NCBI GenBank assembly: GCA_963797475.1
Contig: CAWCPR010000003.1
Span: 62,001-126,000, forward strand
Direction: 5' to 3'
DNA: 64,000 nt
Source: CAWCPR01 sp963797475
Lineage (GTDB): Bacteria; Chloroflexota; Anaerolineae; Anaerolineales; UBA4823
A program made the position numbers and the translations under genes. Below the pieces are notes generated by a model. That model was not told the DNA's origin and made no database searches. It saw nothing but the letters and a program-made list of their open reading frames with translations. Positions 36,697 through 46,022 of the stretch are shown piece by piece (within the stretch, counting starts at the first letter, position 1; every line of letters begins with the position of its first letter).

Positions 36697-38112
36697 TTAA
36701 GAACTCAAGATCCTTTCAATCTCATCTTCTACCTGCCCAGGCAAAGTCTCAACATTGTGTTCGTCGATCAAAGCGAGCGTTTTTTCACGCATTCGGGCGT
36801 TGATATCTTTTGCGCCGCGCGCCTCCCAACGTTCCAGCCGCTGGCGATCGAACAGGTGCGGAGTCCATAGATCGCGCCAGTGTTCAAAGGTGTGGTCCGT
36901 ATTCATGAATTGGCCTCCCGGTCCGGCTTTATGGATCACATCCAGGGCCAGCGTATCCGCATCGATCCTTACGCCGTCGAAAAAGGCCCAATTCATAGAA
37001 ATCACTTCATCGGTCAAAACCATCATTTCAGGGGAGTTCGTCAACCCGCTCTCGAGATAACCGACATCGTGATTGAAATTGGTTTTGGCCATCATGGCCA
37101 CCATAACGGAAAACTGGGCATCTATGGCTGCCTGCCCGTCGATCACTTTACTATCGCTGTGGGCGGCATAGCCCCATACCGGTAGATGATAAAACCCCCC
37201 CATCCCGGCTGCCATCATTCGGGCGAGCTGAAATTCAGGCGATCCATACACACTGATCATGGTCTTCATATCCAGGTTGTGGACCCCATGACCATACATG
37301 AATGGTGCGCCAGGATTTTGAAGCTGGTGCATCACCAATCCGCTGAGCATTTCAGCGTTCCCTAATGTCACAGCACCCGCCAGGGTAACGGGAGCAGTGC
37401 CACCCATCATCGGGGCCGGGGAATGGGTGACCGGGATGGAATGTTCCGCGCAAAACAGCAGCTTCTCGGTCGCTTCCAATGAATGTTGCAATGGGGTGCT
37501 CGGTTCGGAATAGACGGCAAAATTCGGAAATTTCGACAGCGCATCCATCCCGCCCATAGCCGCAGAAGCCATCGCTGCAATGGCTTCCAGGTCTGCCAGG
37601 TTGTTACAAACCACCATCGCCGGCTTGGTCGTATTTCGCAGCATCGAGGCATACTGGTAACGGTAATACTTTTCCTGAGGCGCGTCCTGGGGCACGCCGA
37701 CCGACATAACGAAACCTATCTCCGGCAGGGCATCACAAACCCGGATACAATCGTCGATATCCGCCAGCTTGAATTCTCGTCTGCCTCCGGTTCGTGGATC
37801 GAGATAACGCAGCGTGTCAGAACCAGGACCAAAATAGACTTCTTCGCCGTTCAAATACATACCGACTTCATGGCTGCCGCGTTTGTATAAATTGAAATTC
37901 CCGGGCACAGTCGACAACGCCCATTCCACCAGAGAAGGCGGGATTCGGATCCTTTCGCTCTCGACGTCAGCCCCTGCTTTGCGAAGCAGTTCGACGCCCT
38001 TTTCGCTGAATACCTGGATACCGGTTTCACGCAGAATTTCTAATGAGGCCTGGTAAATCATCAAGCAATCGCTTCGATCCATCATCGTCATTTGTGGTTT
38101 TATACGCGCCAA
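36697..38112 (-). CDS. MttB/MtgB-superfamily methyltransferase (non-pyrrolysine)
   Basis: A 471-residue TIM-barrel methyltransferase of the trimethylamine methyltransferase family. The frame is continuous with no in-frame amber codon, so this is not a pyrrolysine enzyme. Non-Pyl members demethylate quaternary amines such as glycine betaine, carnitine or proline betaine and pass the methyl to a corrinoid protein. Recognisable segments are FSEKGVELLRKAGADV, YFGPGSDTLRYLDPRTGGRR and AGPGGQFMNTDHTFEHWRD near the C-terminus. No corrinoid (MttC) or MtgA-type gene lies in the window. It is the first gene of a unit with the molybdopterin enzyme and possibly the importer. The role in quaternary-amine use is inference. 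Confidence 0.85.
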   Translation of the reverse strand: MARIKPQMTMMDRSDCLMIYQASLEILRETGIQVFSEKGVELLRKAGADVESERIRIPPSLVEWALSTVPGNFNLYKRGSHEVGMYLNGEEVYFGPGSDTLRYLDPRTGGRREFKLADIDDCIRVCDALPEIGFVMSVGVPQDAPQEKYYRYQYASMLRNTTKPAMVVCNNLADLEAIAAMASAAMGGMDALSKFPNFAVYSEPSTPLQHSLEATEKLLFCAEHSIPVTHSPAPMMGGTAPVTLAGAVTLGNAEMLSGLVMHQLQNPGAPFMYGHGVHNLDMKTMISVYGSPEFQLARMMAAGMGGFYHLPVWGYAAHSDSKVIDGQAAIDAQFSVMVAMMAKTNFNHDVGYLESGLTNSPEMMVLTDEVISMNWAFFDGVRIDADTLALDVIHKAGPGGQFMNTDHTFEHWRDLWTPHLFDRQRLERWEARGAKDINARMREKTLALIDEHNVETLPGQVEDEIERILSS

Positions 38113-38168
38113 AGTGTTTCCTCCTCACTGCCGGGATTATGCTTACAATTATTTTTGGCCGACAACCT

Positions 38169-38822
38169 TTAATTCCTTGAAAACGACCCATGCTCCCCTT
38201 CAAGTTTGGTGAGCATTCTTTTGAGAAGGACGATCTCGCGCTGGTATATTTTGTTCAACTCCTTGATAAGGCCTAGATCATCGTGAATGCTGAGGAGCTG
38301 CTGTTTTTGAACGGGCGAAACCTGCAGCAAGGATGAGGCCATATAAGCCAGCGAGACCGGGTCTTCAGGGATCTGCAATTCGTCGATCCGGATCAAATCA
38401 AACTCTGCCAGCATCCCCAGGTAGCGCCTCACCCTGGATCCCAGCCGTTCTCCCTCATCCTCCAGGGCGGGCGGGCTGCCTTTGCCCAACGGATAAGGGA
38501 CGACCGCGCCCACCAAGTATGGGAATTTCTCCCGCTCCAGCGCAAGAATACGGAAACGCTCCTGCCCGGTTGCGACGAGATTGAACCGCCCTGCGGACAG
38601 CGGCTGCAATTGAACAATTTTCGCTGAACAGCCAATTAGAAAGGGTTCTGCCAATGGGCCATTTGCCTCGACGCCGCTGCGGATCAACACCACGCCAAAG
38701 GGCTGGTTTTTTTCCAGGCAGACCTGGATCATCTGTTTATACCGCTCTTCGAAGATGTGTAAATTGAGCGGAATGCCTGGAAAAAGCACAGTATTGAGGG
38801 GAAAAAGAGGCAATTCGTCCAT
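38169..38822 (-). CDS. Lon substrate-binding-domain (LON N-terminal) protein
   Basis: A 217-residue protein made of the N-terminal domain of Lon protease without ATPase or protease parts. ELPLFPLNTVLFPGIPLNLHIFEERYKQM at the start and ERFRILALEREKFPYLVGAV are the family signatures. Stand-alone LON-domain proteins are common, but their role is poorly known; adaptor or sensing functions are suggested. It is divergent from the M24 peptidase gene, and the shared 262-base gap holds a palindromic repeat. Confidence 0.88.
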   Translation of the reverse strand: MDELPLFPLNTVLFPGIPLNLHIFEERYKQMIQVCLEKNQPFGVVLIRSGVEANGPLAEPFLIGCSAKIVQLQPLSAGRFNLVATGQERFRILALEREKFPYLVGAVVPYPLGKGSPPALEDEGERLGSRVRRYLGMLAEFDLIRIDELQIPEDPVSLAYMASSLLQVSPVQKQQLLSIHDDLGLIKELNKIYQREIVLLKRMLTKLEGEHGSFSRN

Positions 38823-39012
38823 CGAATTTCGAATCCGGAAATATCCGTGTATTCTATCATGCTCGCCATTCAGATCAGCCTTTCAAAATCATGGGGTCTT
38901 CAGGAACCGGTGATGGAACCCCGAATGTGGGGGTGAGCATGTGTACGCACTGCGGGTAACTACCCCCATCATGCGGTTGAGGCTATAATCAGGCCCACAC
39001 TCGCAAATGAAT

Positions 39013-39050
39013 AGTATCGGGCGCTTTGCCCCTGGCCTGCGGCCAGGGGC
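39013..39050. repeat. Copy B of the palindromic intergenic repeat (inverse orientation)
   Basis: Read on the minus strand it gives GCCCCTGGCC-GCA-GGCCAGGGGC followed by AAAGCGCCCGATACTA, matching copy A at 5714-5748 apart from loop and single-base changes. The perfect 10-base arms make a very stable hairpin. It lies between the divergent LON-domain and peptidase genes. Confidence 0.65.
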
Positions 39051-39084
39051 GGATGAATAGAGAACCATCGTTTAAGGAGGAAGA

Positions 39085-40239
39085 ATGTCCCAGCTCGAAT
39101 CAGCGCAAACCGAAACCAAATCGACCCAGGCCTTATTTTCAAGCCGCCATGCCAGGCTTGCGACAAAGCTCTATGGCTACAACCTGGACGCTCTGGCGTT
39201 AAATCCTGGACCCACACTGACCTATTTAACCGGTCTTCAATTCCACCTGATGGAACGTCCTGTCGTGGCGTTATTCACCCCACACTCCCCGCCTGTTTTA
39301 GTGCTGCCGGAGCTGGAGGCCGGGAAAACCAGGGACCTGCCCTTCGCAGTCCAGGTTTTCCCATACGGCGAAGACCCGGCTGTTTGGGGCGCCGCATTCA
39401 GGCAGGCGGCCCATGCAGCGAAACTGGATAAGCGCAAGGTGGGCATTGAACCCAGGCAATTGCGGGTGCTCGAGCTGCGCATATTGGAATCGGCGGCAGA
39501 CACGACCGAGTTTCTCTCCGCGGAAGACTGCCTGGACGAACTGCGGATAAGTAAAGACCAAAATGAGATCGCTGCTATGGCGCAAGCGGTCGACATTTCC
39601 CAACGGGCGCTTCTGGAGACCACTCCTAAAATAAGAACCGGGATGACAGAACGCGAATTGGCATCCGAGCTGACTTTGCAGCTCTTGAAAGCCGGGTCCG
39701 ATCCGAATTTCCCCTTTTCTCCAATCGTGTCGGGCGGGCCGAACAGTGCGAATCCACACGCCGTACCTGGCGACCGGCCTTTGCAAGAGGGAGACTTACT
39801 GGTGATCGATTGGGGCGCGATCTACGCAGGATACATTTCGGACATCACCCGAACATTTGCAGTGGGTGAGATACCAGCCGAGCTGTCTGAGATTGCTCGA
39901 GCTGTCGAAAACGCAAATTCTGCCGGCCGCGCCGCCGTTCGACCAGGTATCCGCGCCGAGCAGGTAGATCAAGCCGCTCGCAGTGTGATCGAAGCCGCCG
40001 GTTATGGTCCCTTTTTCATTCACAGGACCGGTCACGGTATTGGAATGGAAGGCCATGAAGCGCCTTATATTCGCCAGGGAAACTCGCAAAGGCTGGAAAC
40101 CGGGATGACGTTCACGATCGAACCGGGAATCTATCTGCCTGGGCGAGGTGGTGTGCGGATTGAAGACGATGTGGTAGTGACCGAATCGGGAGTCGAGACC
40201 TTGACCAGCTTACCCAGGGCTCTTTCTAACGTAGGCTAA
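39085..40239 (+). CDS. M24 family Xaa-Pro aminopeptidase/dipeptidase
   Basis: A 384-residue cytoplasmic metallopeptidase that cleaves the bond before Pro. It has an N-terminal creatinase-like domain (about 1-155) and a pita-bread catalytic domain. The five metal ligands are visible: D242 and D253 in IDWGAIYAGYISDITRTF, H317 in RTGHGIGMEGHE, E346 in FTIEPGIYL and E360 in RIEDD. The start is set by AAGGAGGAAG just before ATG 39085. Substrate preference between PepP- and PepQ-like is not decided. It precedes the bL12-repeat gene by two bases. Confidence 0.93.
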   Translation: MSQLESAQTETKSTQALFSSRHARLATKLYGYNLDALALNPGPTLTYLTGLQFHLMERPVVALFTPHSPPVLVLPELEAGKTRDLPFAVQVFPYGEDPAVWGAAFRQAAHAAKLDKRKVGIEPRQLRVLELRILESAADTTEFLSAEDCLDELRISKDQNEIAAMAQAVDISQRALLETTPKIRTGMTERELASELTLQLLKAGSDPNFPFSPIVSGGPNSANPHAVPGDRPLQEGDLLVIDWGAIYAGYISDITRTFAVGEIPAELSEIARAVENANSAGRAAVRPGIRAEQVDQAARSVIEAAGYGPFFIHRTGHGIGMEGHEAPYIRQGNSQRLETGMTFTIEPGIYLPGRGGVRIEDDVVVTESGVETLTSLPRALSNVG

Positions 40240-40241
40240 CA

Positions 40242-40877
40242 ATGAGCAATCTCGCGGTCATTTTGATCGGGTTATGCCTGCTGGTGGCCTTTGCAGTGAT
40301 CGCGCTTGCGATCGTCATTTGGATCCAGAATAACCAGGAAAAAAGAGCAACGGAGAATCTCCCGACCTTAAAAACGCTAACACAGCAATCTGGCCCTGGC
40401 GAAAGCTTTAGCGTGCAAGTTCAAACCTTGCTCGATCAAGGCAGCAAGATTGAAGCCATCAAGCAATACCGGTATGAGACCAGTTTGGGCTTGAAGGAGG
40501 CCAAAGAGGCGATCGAACGAGGGCAGAGCGGCGCGCCTTCTATCCAACCTGCAAAGGCCCCATCCAATTTGCAGGGTCAGGTGATGGAGTTTGTCAATCA
40601 AGGCCGCAAGATCGAAGCCATCAAGCTCTACCGCTCTGAGACAGGTTTGGGATTAAAGGAAACCAAAGAGGCGGTCGAACGGATTGAACGCGGCTCGCCT
40701 CCTGACCAAGCTGAGAACCAACCAACAACAGCGCCAGCCGGTTGGCAGGACCGAGTGATCGAGCTTCTCGAACAGGGCCGCAAGATCGAAGCTGTCAAAT
40801 GGTACCGGGAGAACACCGGCCTGGGTCTGAAAGACGCAAAGGATGCGGTAGATCGCATCCAACGCGGGATGAATTAA
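40242..40877 (+). CDS. Membrane-anchored protein with three bL12 C-terminal-like motifs
   Basis: A 211-residue protein with one N-terminal helix (about 5-29) and then three copies, about 60 residues apart, of a segment resembling the helix-turn-helix part of ribosomal protein bL12. The copies are GSKIEAIKQYRYETSLGLKE (about 67-86), GRKIEAIKLYRSETGLGLKE (about 127-146) and GRKIEAVKWYRENTGLGLKD (about 184-203). Linkers are Pro/Ala/Gln-rich. In bL12 this surface binds translation GTPases. The function here is unknown, and binding of a GTPase is speculation. It starts two bases after the peptidase stop and is probably cotranslated with it. Confidence 0.8.
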   Translation: MSNLAVILIGLCLLVAFAVIALAIVIWIQNNQEKRATENLPTLKTLTQQSGPGESFSVQVQTLLDQGSKIEAIKQYRYETSLGLKEAKEAIERGQSGAPSIQPAKAPSNLQGQVMEFVNQGRKIEAIKLYRSETGLGLKETKEAVERIERGSPPDQAENQPTTAPAGWQDRVIELLEQGRKIEAVKWYRENTGLGLKDAKDAVDRIQRGMN

Positions 40878-40925
40878 TTTGGATACGGCTACCCAATTCA
40901 TCCTCTAAAACAACGTGGTGAGCCG

Positions 40926-42089
40926 ATGAGTATCGATTTAATATGGGTCGCAATTTCCCTCTTCCTATGGGGCATAGGGGAGGGGATGTTTCTCTATTTT
41001 CAACCGATTTATTTGCAACAATTAGGCGCCGATCCACTGCAAATCGGCGTTTTTATCGGCGCCGTTGGTGGCTCGATGGTCCTAACCCACATACCCGCCG
41101 GCTATCTGTCCGATCGCCTGGGCCGCCGGCGGATGATGTGGATTGCCTGGATCTTGGGCGTTTTGGCAACCTGGATTATGGCAAATGCCAGAAGCTTGCC
41201 ATGGTTTGTGGGGGGCATGCTGGTTTACGGCCTGACCGGTTTCGTCACCGTTCCATTAGATAGCTATGTTACCGCTTCTCGAGGACGATGGTCGGTTGGG
41301 CGAGCGATTACCCTGATCAGCGCAGCATTCAATCTCGGTATGGTTTTTGGTCCCCTGATTGGAGGCTTCGTCGGCGAGAATTCTGGCATCCGCCAGATCT
41401 TCTTCATTTCAGCACTGGTATTCATGGTCTCGACCGTATTCATATTTTTAATCCAGCCTCAACCCGTCGAGAGCCCAAACCCCATTGACAAGCACGGCAA
41501 ATTTTTGCTCAACCCGCAGTATCTCGCTTACCTGGGCGCCGTCTTCCTGGTAGTATTTGCAACCTATCTGCCGCAGCCGCTTTCCCAAAATTTCCTCAGC
41601 AATGAGCGCGGCCTTACCCTGGGAACCATCGGCATCCTGACTTCAATGACCGGGTTGGGCGTCGCGGTTCTCAACCTGGCGCTGGGCCACCTAAATCCCA
41701 GGCTGGGATTTCTGCTCGCCCAGGTGGCGGTGGGCGCCTTCGCTCTATTTATTTGGAAGGGCAACAGCTTGCCTGTCTACGCGCTGGCTTATCTCTTGTT
41801 AGGGGGTTATAAAACTACCCGAGTCCTGGCGGTCGCCCAAACTCGCTCTTTAACGCCTTCCAGCAATATGGGCCTGGCCTATGGAGTCACCGAGACCGCT
41901 GCTGCCCTGGCAACCATTCTGGCCCCATTGCTGGCGGGGTATCTTTACACTCGTAATCCTTCCTGGACATATTCTTTCAGCATTCTCGTGATCCTTGTGT
42001 CGCTTGCTGCCAGCGCCAGATTCTCTCCTGCGGCGCTCTCGGCCGAACAAGCTTCACAGGCGCCAATCCCTGAGGAAGAATACGTTTAA
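40926..42089 (+). CDS. Major facilitator superfamily transporter
   Basis: A 387-residue integral membrane protein with about 12 helices. The MFS loop 2-3 motif is seen in AGYLSDRLGRRRMM (about 58-71), and a second-half equivalent is weaker. The substrate is unknown; the family exports drugs or imports small solutes. The start at 40926 gives a short, typical N-terminus and is preceded by GGTGAGCCG. It ends in an Ala/Glu-rich tail. A T8 run at 42111-42118 follows the stop within the gap to the convergent EF-G-like gene, but a stem is not clear. Confidence 0.88.
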   Translation: MSIDLIWVAISLFLWGIGEGMFLYFQPIYLQQLGADPLQIGVFIGAVGGSMVLTHIPAGYLSDRLGRRRMMWIAWILGVLATWIMANARSLPWFVGGMLVYGLTGFVTVPLDSYVTASRGRWSVGRAITLISAAFNLGMVFGPLIGGFVGENSGIRQIFFISALVFMVSTVFIFLIQPQPVESPNPIDKHGKFLLNPQYLAYLGAVFLVVFATYLPQPLSQNFLSNERGLTLGTIGILTSMTGLGVAVLNLALGHLNPRLGFLLAQVAVGAFALFIWKGNSLPVYALAYLLLGGYKTTRVLAVAQTRSLTPSSNMGLAYGVTETAAALATILAPLLAGYLYTRNPSWTYSFSILVILVSLAASARFSPAALSAEQASQAPIPEEEYV

Positions 42090-42156
42090 CTTCCAAGGAA
42101 CCAGCGCCTGTTTTTTTTAGCCAAATTTTCCCGGTTTCCGGGCTGAACTGACGAGG

Positions 42157-44229
42157 TCAATCTTCCCGGGCAGCCGCCATCTCCTTCTGCCGGTTGTTGA
42201 TCACATCCTGGGCAATATGCTGAGGCACGACTTCGTAATGCGAAAATTCCATCTGGAATACTCCCCGGCCTCCAGTCATCGAGCGCAGTTCGGTGGTGTA
42301 GCGCTGCATTTCAGCTAAAGGCACCTGAGCGGTCACAACGGAACGCCCCTTTTCCGTGTCCATGCCCTGAACCCGGGCGCGGCGGGTGTTTAAATCGCCC
42401 AAGATATCTCCCATGTTCGCCTCAGGGACGACGATGCGGACATTCATGATCGGCTCCAGCAGCACAGGGGCAGCATCTTTTACCGCCAGTTTAAAGGCTT
42501 CCCGCCCGGCGATCTCAAATGCCACCGGTTTTGAGTTTACCGGGTGTTCTTTACCATCCAATACTGCGACCTTAATGTTTTTTACAGGAAAGCCGGCTAC
42601 CACCCCTTCTTTCATCACGCCTTTGACGCCTTTTTCAATGGCCGGCATATAGCTGGACGAAATGGCGCCGCCGAAGACCTCATTTTTAAATTCAAATTCT
42701 TCTTCTGGATCGGGTTCGACGCGCATGGTTACTTCACCGAATTGCCCGGATCCGCCGGTTTGTTTCTTGTGGCGATAGGTCGCCTGACCCTGGCGGGTGA
42801 TGGTCTCCTGATAGGGAACGCGCGGCTCTTCAATATTCAAGCCGGTTTGAAACTTTGTCTCTGCTTTACGAACTGCGATATCGATGTGCTGGTCACCCAT
42901 TCCCTGCAAGATCGTCTGGTTGGTGCTTTGCTCATTGTGCCAGGATAGGGTCATATCCTCTTCGCATAACCGGGTTAGCGTCGCACTGATCTTGGCTGAA
43001 TCCGCCTGCGTTTTTGGACTGATTGCTACCTGGTAAAGTGCATGCGGATATTGCGGCAGCGACATCGTCAAAGGATGGCCGCGATCACATAATATATCCC
43101 CGGTCGAAGTAGATCCTAATTTAGACACTGTAGCAATGTCGCCAGAATGGACAACTTTAACCGCGATCTGTTCCTTGCCACGCAGCAAGTGCAAAGTGCC
43201 CAGGCGCTCTTCCGTTTCTTTGGAAGAATTCCACACGCGCGTATCGGAGGAGATCAACCCAGAATACACTCGAAAATACGTGATCTTGCCGACGAAGGGA
43301 TCCGCGGTTGTTTTCCAGACATAGGCCGCCAGCGGGCCGGCGTCATTGGCTGTCAGGTCCTCATCCCCCGATTTCCCATGCGCTGTCACCGTTGGAACTT
43401 CAGCAGGAGAAGGGAAAAGCTTTATCATGGACTCCAATAGGGGAAACAGGCCGATCTCCGCTGAACCAGCGGCCACAAATACCGGAATAAACGCTCCACT
43501 ACGGACAACCTCTCGCAGCCCACGCATGATCTCGTCTGCGCTTAGCTCCTCGCCTTCCAGATATTTCTCCAGAAGCGCATCCTCGCCTTCTGCAGCCGCT
43601 TCGATTAATTCCATTCGGGCAGTCTCCGCTTCCTCCTGGTATTCCGCCGGAATCTCCTGAGGAGTGCTGCCATCGCCCAGGAAGGCTTTCATCGTGAGCA
43701 GGTCCAGAACACCTTTAAAGTCGCCCCGCTCGCCATAAGGGAGCTCCAGCGGCAACAAGCGGGTATCCGAAAGGTTTTGTACGGATTCAAGCGATTTACG
43801 GAAATTGGCATTATCCCGATTCATCTTGTTGATGAGCACAAAGCGTGGCAAGTTAAATTCGTCGCAATAATCCCAGGCAATTTCAGTGCCCACTTCAACC
43901 CCAGCGACCGGGTCCACAACAATGATCGCGCCATCGGCAACACGCAAAGCCGAAATCATCTCTCCAACGAAATCCGTATATCCTGGGGTATCCAAAATAT
44001 TGATTTTGTGATCCTTATACTCGACCGGGACCACGGCGGTCGACAAAGAGAGCCCCCGGCGAACTTCTTCTTCTTCAAAATCGGCGATGGTTGTGCCATC
44101 TTCGATCCTTCCCAAGCGCGTGGTCGCCCCGGTGATATGCAGGAGAGCTTCAGCTAACATTGTCTTCCCCGTACTACTGTGCGAGGCCAGGGCAATATTC
44201 CGAATAAATTCAGTTGTGTACTCTTTCAT
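42157..44229 (-). CDS. EF-G-like translational GTPase (FusA2 type)
   Basis: A 690-residue protein with EF-G domain layout: GTPase domain with P-loop SHSSTGKT (16-23), switch II DTPGYTDF and the G4 motif NKMN, then domains II-V ending in EMQRYTTELRSMTGGRGVFQMEFSHYEVVP. The non-canonical P-loop (AHVDAGKT is usual for EF-G) and the NKMN box mark it as a paralogue rather than the housekeeping fusA, which would normally lie with rpsL/rpsG. Such paralogues may replace or assist EF-G in ribosome recycling. ATG 44229 has GGAAGGG upstream; 40 further codons are open but unsupported. Confidence 0.9.
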   Translation of the reverse strand: MKEYTTEFIRNIALASHSSTGKTMLAEALLHITGATTRLGRIEDGTTIADFEEEEVRRGLSLSTAVVPVEYKDHKINILDTPGYTDFVGEMISALRVADGAIIVVDPVAGVEVGTEIAWDYCDEFNLPRFVLINKMNRDNANFRKSLESVQNLSDTRLLPLELPYGERGDFKGVLDLLTMKAFLGDGSTPQEIPAEYQEEAETARMELIEAAAEGEDALLEKYLEGEELSADEIMRGLREVVRSGAFIPVFVAAGSAEIGLFPLLESMIKLFPSPAEVPTVTAHGKSGDEDLTANDAGPLAAYVWKTTADPFVGKITYFRVYSGLISSDTRVWNSSKETEERLGTLHLLRGKEQIAVKVVHSGDIATVSKLGSTSTGDILCDRGHPLTMSLPQYPHALYQVAISPKTQADSAKISATLTRLCEEDMTLSWHNEQSTNQTILQGMGDQHIDIAVRKAETKFQTGLNIEEPRVPYQETITRQGQATYRHKKQTGGSGQFGEVTMRVEPDPEEEFEFKNEVFGGAISSSYMPAIEKGVKGVMKEGVVAGFPVKNIKVAVLDGKEHPVNSKPVAFEIAGREAFKLAVKDAAPVLLEPIMNVRIVVPEANMGDILGDLNTRRARVQGMDTEKGRSVVTAQVPLAEMQRYTTELRSMTGGRGVFQMEFSHYEVVPQHIAQDVINNRQKEMAAARED

Positions 44230-44403
44230 TTGGGAACCCTTCCTAAGGTGATTTGGATCTGACAGTCTTAGATTGTAAGTTATGTCGCTGTCCTTGTCAA
44301 AGTCAGATTTATTGGCGCTTTCAGAATCGCCGTGTTGAAAAACCTTCAAAGAAAATTCTAAAGACCCGATTTGTTAAAGAATAATGGAGTAAAATCGTCG
44401 CAT

Positions 44404-45024
44404 ATGAGGATAATGCGGCGGCTTTTCTTCAGCCTCTGGTATTACAAGAAGCCTCCCTGGGATACCGGGATTTCACCTCCTGAGCTGATGGAGCATATTC
44501 ATACCCGGCCTCCCGGCCGAGCGCTAGACCTGGGATGCGGAACTGGGACGAACGTCATCACCCTGGCGAAGCACGGCTGGCAGGCAGCCGGGGTGGATTT
44601 CGCTCCGCGCGCCATCCACATCGCCCGCAGGAAAGCTCGCCAGGCAAATGTCGCGGCCAGCTTCGATATTGGGGACGTTACCAACCTCAAGGGAATTCCG
44701 GGGGGCTATGATTTGATTCTGGATATGGGCTGTTTTCACAGTCTGGGCGCTGCCGGCCGGCAAGCCTATCGACGCAACCTTTTGAGGCTCCTAGCGCCGG
44801 GAGGCGTGTACCTCCTGTATGCATTTCTGGGCGCGGAGAACGGGGACAGCCCCCCGGGAATTTTCCCGGCGGATCTTGAGGCGCTTAGCACTGAGCTTGA
44901 GCTCGTGGCTCGTAAGGACGGAAACGATCGCGGCCGGCTCCCTTCTGCCTGGTTCATTTTCAAAAAAGCAGGCCAACAAATTCCACGACCAACTGAACCT
45001 ATATCGGCAAACACCAAACCATGA
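44404..45024 (+). CDS. Class I SAM-dependent methyltransferase
   Basis: A 206-residue methyltransferase with Rossmann motif I in LDLGCGTGTN (about 42-51), the acidic ribose-binding residue in GVDFAP, and motif IV region LILDMGCFHSL. The acceptor is unknown; overall it resembles the UbiE/TehB-type methyltransferases. ATG 44404 is preferred, with ATG 44413 (after GAGGATA) a close alternative; the frame opens earlier from a TTG. The stop overlaps the next start as ATGA, so the two genes are translationally coupled. Confidence 0.85.
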   Translation: MRIMRRLFFSLWYYKKPPWDTGISPPELMEHIHTRPPGRALDLGCGTGTNVITLAKHGWQAAGVDFAPRAIHIARRKARQANVAASFDIGDVTNLKGIPGGYDLILDMGCFHSLGAAGRQAYRRNLLRLLAPGGVYLLYAFLGAENGDSPPGIFPADLEALSTELELVARKDGNDRGRLPSAWFIFKKAGQQIPRPTEPISANTKP

Positions 45025-45947
45025 ACAGAAAGAAGTTCTTATTTATTTTTTTAGATGGTGTTGGCCTGGGAGAGCCAGACCCGCAGATCAACCCATTTGC
45101 AAATGGCGAAATGCCTTTCCTGGAGGAAATCCTGGGAGGTAAACGCCTGCTCGCCGGTTCTGCCCCATTGGAAAACCAACGCGCCTCGCTGCTCGCTCTG
45201 GATGCCTGCCTGGGAGTGGCAGGCATCCCTCAGTCTGCGACTGGTCAGACCACCTTATTAACCGGCAAAAATGTTCCCGCTGCGATTGGTTATCACTATG
45301 GCCCAAAACCTAACCCTCCGGTAGCCGAATTCCTGAAAAACGGAAACCTGTTTGGAAACCTGAGAAAATCTAGCCGTTGTGCGGAGTTCATAAACGCTTA
45401 TCCACCGCGCTATTTCGATGCCATTGATTCCGGAAAACGCAATTACTCCGCTATCCCCATGGCAGCCACTGCCAGCGGCCTTAAATTGAAAACGGTTGAA
45501 GATTTGCGCGCTGGTCGAGCGCTTTCAGCAGATTTCACATCCCAAGGCTGGGTGGAGAATCTTGGACAGGCGGATATCCAACCACTCTCCCCCCAGGAGG
45601 CTGGCGCCCGCCTGGCCCAACTGTCTTACGCTTGCGACTTCACGTTTTTCGAGTTCTGGCTCAGCGATTACGCCGGCCACCAGCAAGATATGCCTGGAGC
45701 TGTCCGCTTGTTGCAGACCTTGGATGGTGTGTTGGATGGCCTCCTAGAAAGCTGGGAAGACCGGCAAGGGCTGGTGTTGGTCACTTCAGACCACGGGAAC
45801 ATGGAAGACCTGAGCACGCGCCGTCATACGACCAACCCGGTACCGGCGCTGGTCTTCGGAGCGCCTGAACTACGCCGTAATTTCACCCGGAACCTGCACA
45901 ACCTGGCAGACATCGCCCCGGCGATCCTCGAATTCCTGTCGGTATGA
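45021..45947 (+). CDS. Phosphoglycerate-mutase-like metalloenzyme (alkaline phosphatase superfamily)
   Basis: A 308-residue predicted metallohydrolase or mutase. The N-terminal DGVGLG holds the first metal Asp, SATGQTTLLTG has the catalytic Thr/Ser region, and SDHGNMED with the later RRHTTNPVPALVFG provides the remaining ligands. This fold is shared by iPGM, phosphopentomutase and phosphatases. At about 300 residues it lacks the large insert of iPGM (about 510), so glycolytic function is doubtful. It overlaps the methyltransferase gene by four bases. It ends 75 bases before the convergent fabF. Confidence 0.8.
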   Translation: MNRKKFLFIFLDGVGLGEPDPQINPFANGEMPFLEEILGGKRLLAGSAPLENQRASLLALDACLGVAGIPQSATGQTTLLTGKNVPAAIGYHYGPKPNPPVAEFLKNGNLFGNLRKSSRCAEFINAYPPRYFDAIDSGKRNYSAIPMAATASGLKLKTVEDLRAGRALSADFTSQGWVENLGQADIQPLSPQEAGARLAQLSYACDFTFFEFWLSDYAGHQQDMPGAVRLLQTLDGVLDGLLESWEDRQGLVLVTSDHGNMEDLSTRRHTTNPVPALVFGAPELRRNFTRNLHNLADIAPAILEFLSV

Positions 45948-46022
45948 CGGGTTGCTGGTATTTGAACGAATTTTAAGGACTTCTCCAAAATTTTGGCGTT
46001 CCCGCGGTTATCGGGATGAGAC

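Noticed and set aside
42111..42145. T8 run and CCCGG-TTT-CCGGG hairpin as a terminator between the MFS and EF-G-like genes
   Set aside because: The stem comes after the T-run on the plus strand and is followed by A residues on the minus strand, so the order is wrong for an intrinsic terminator in either direction.
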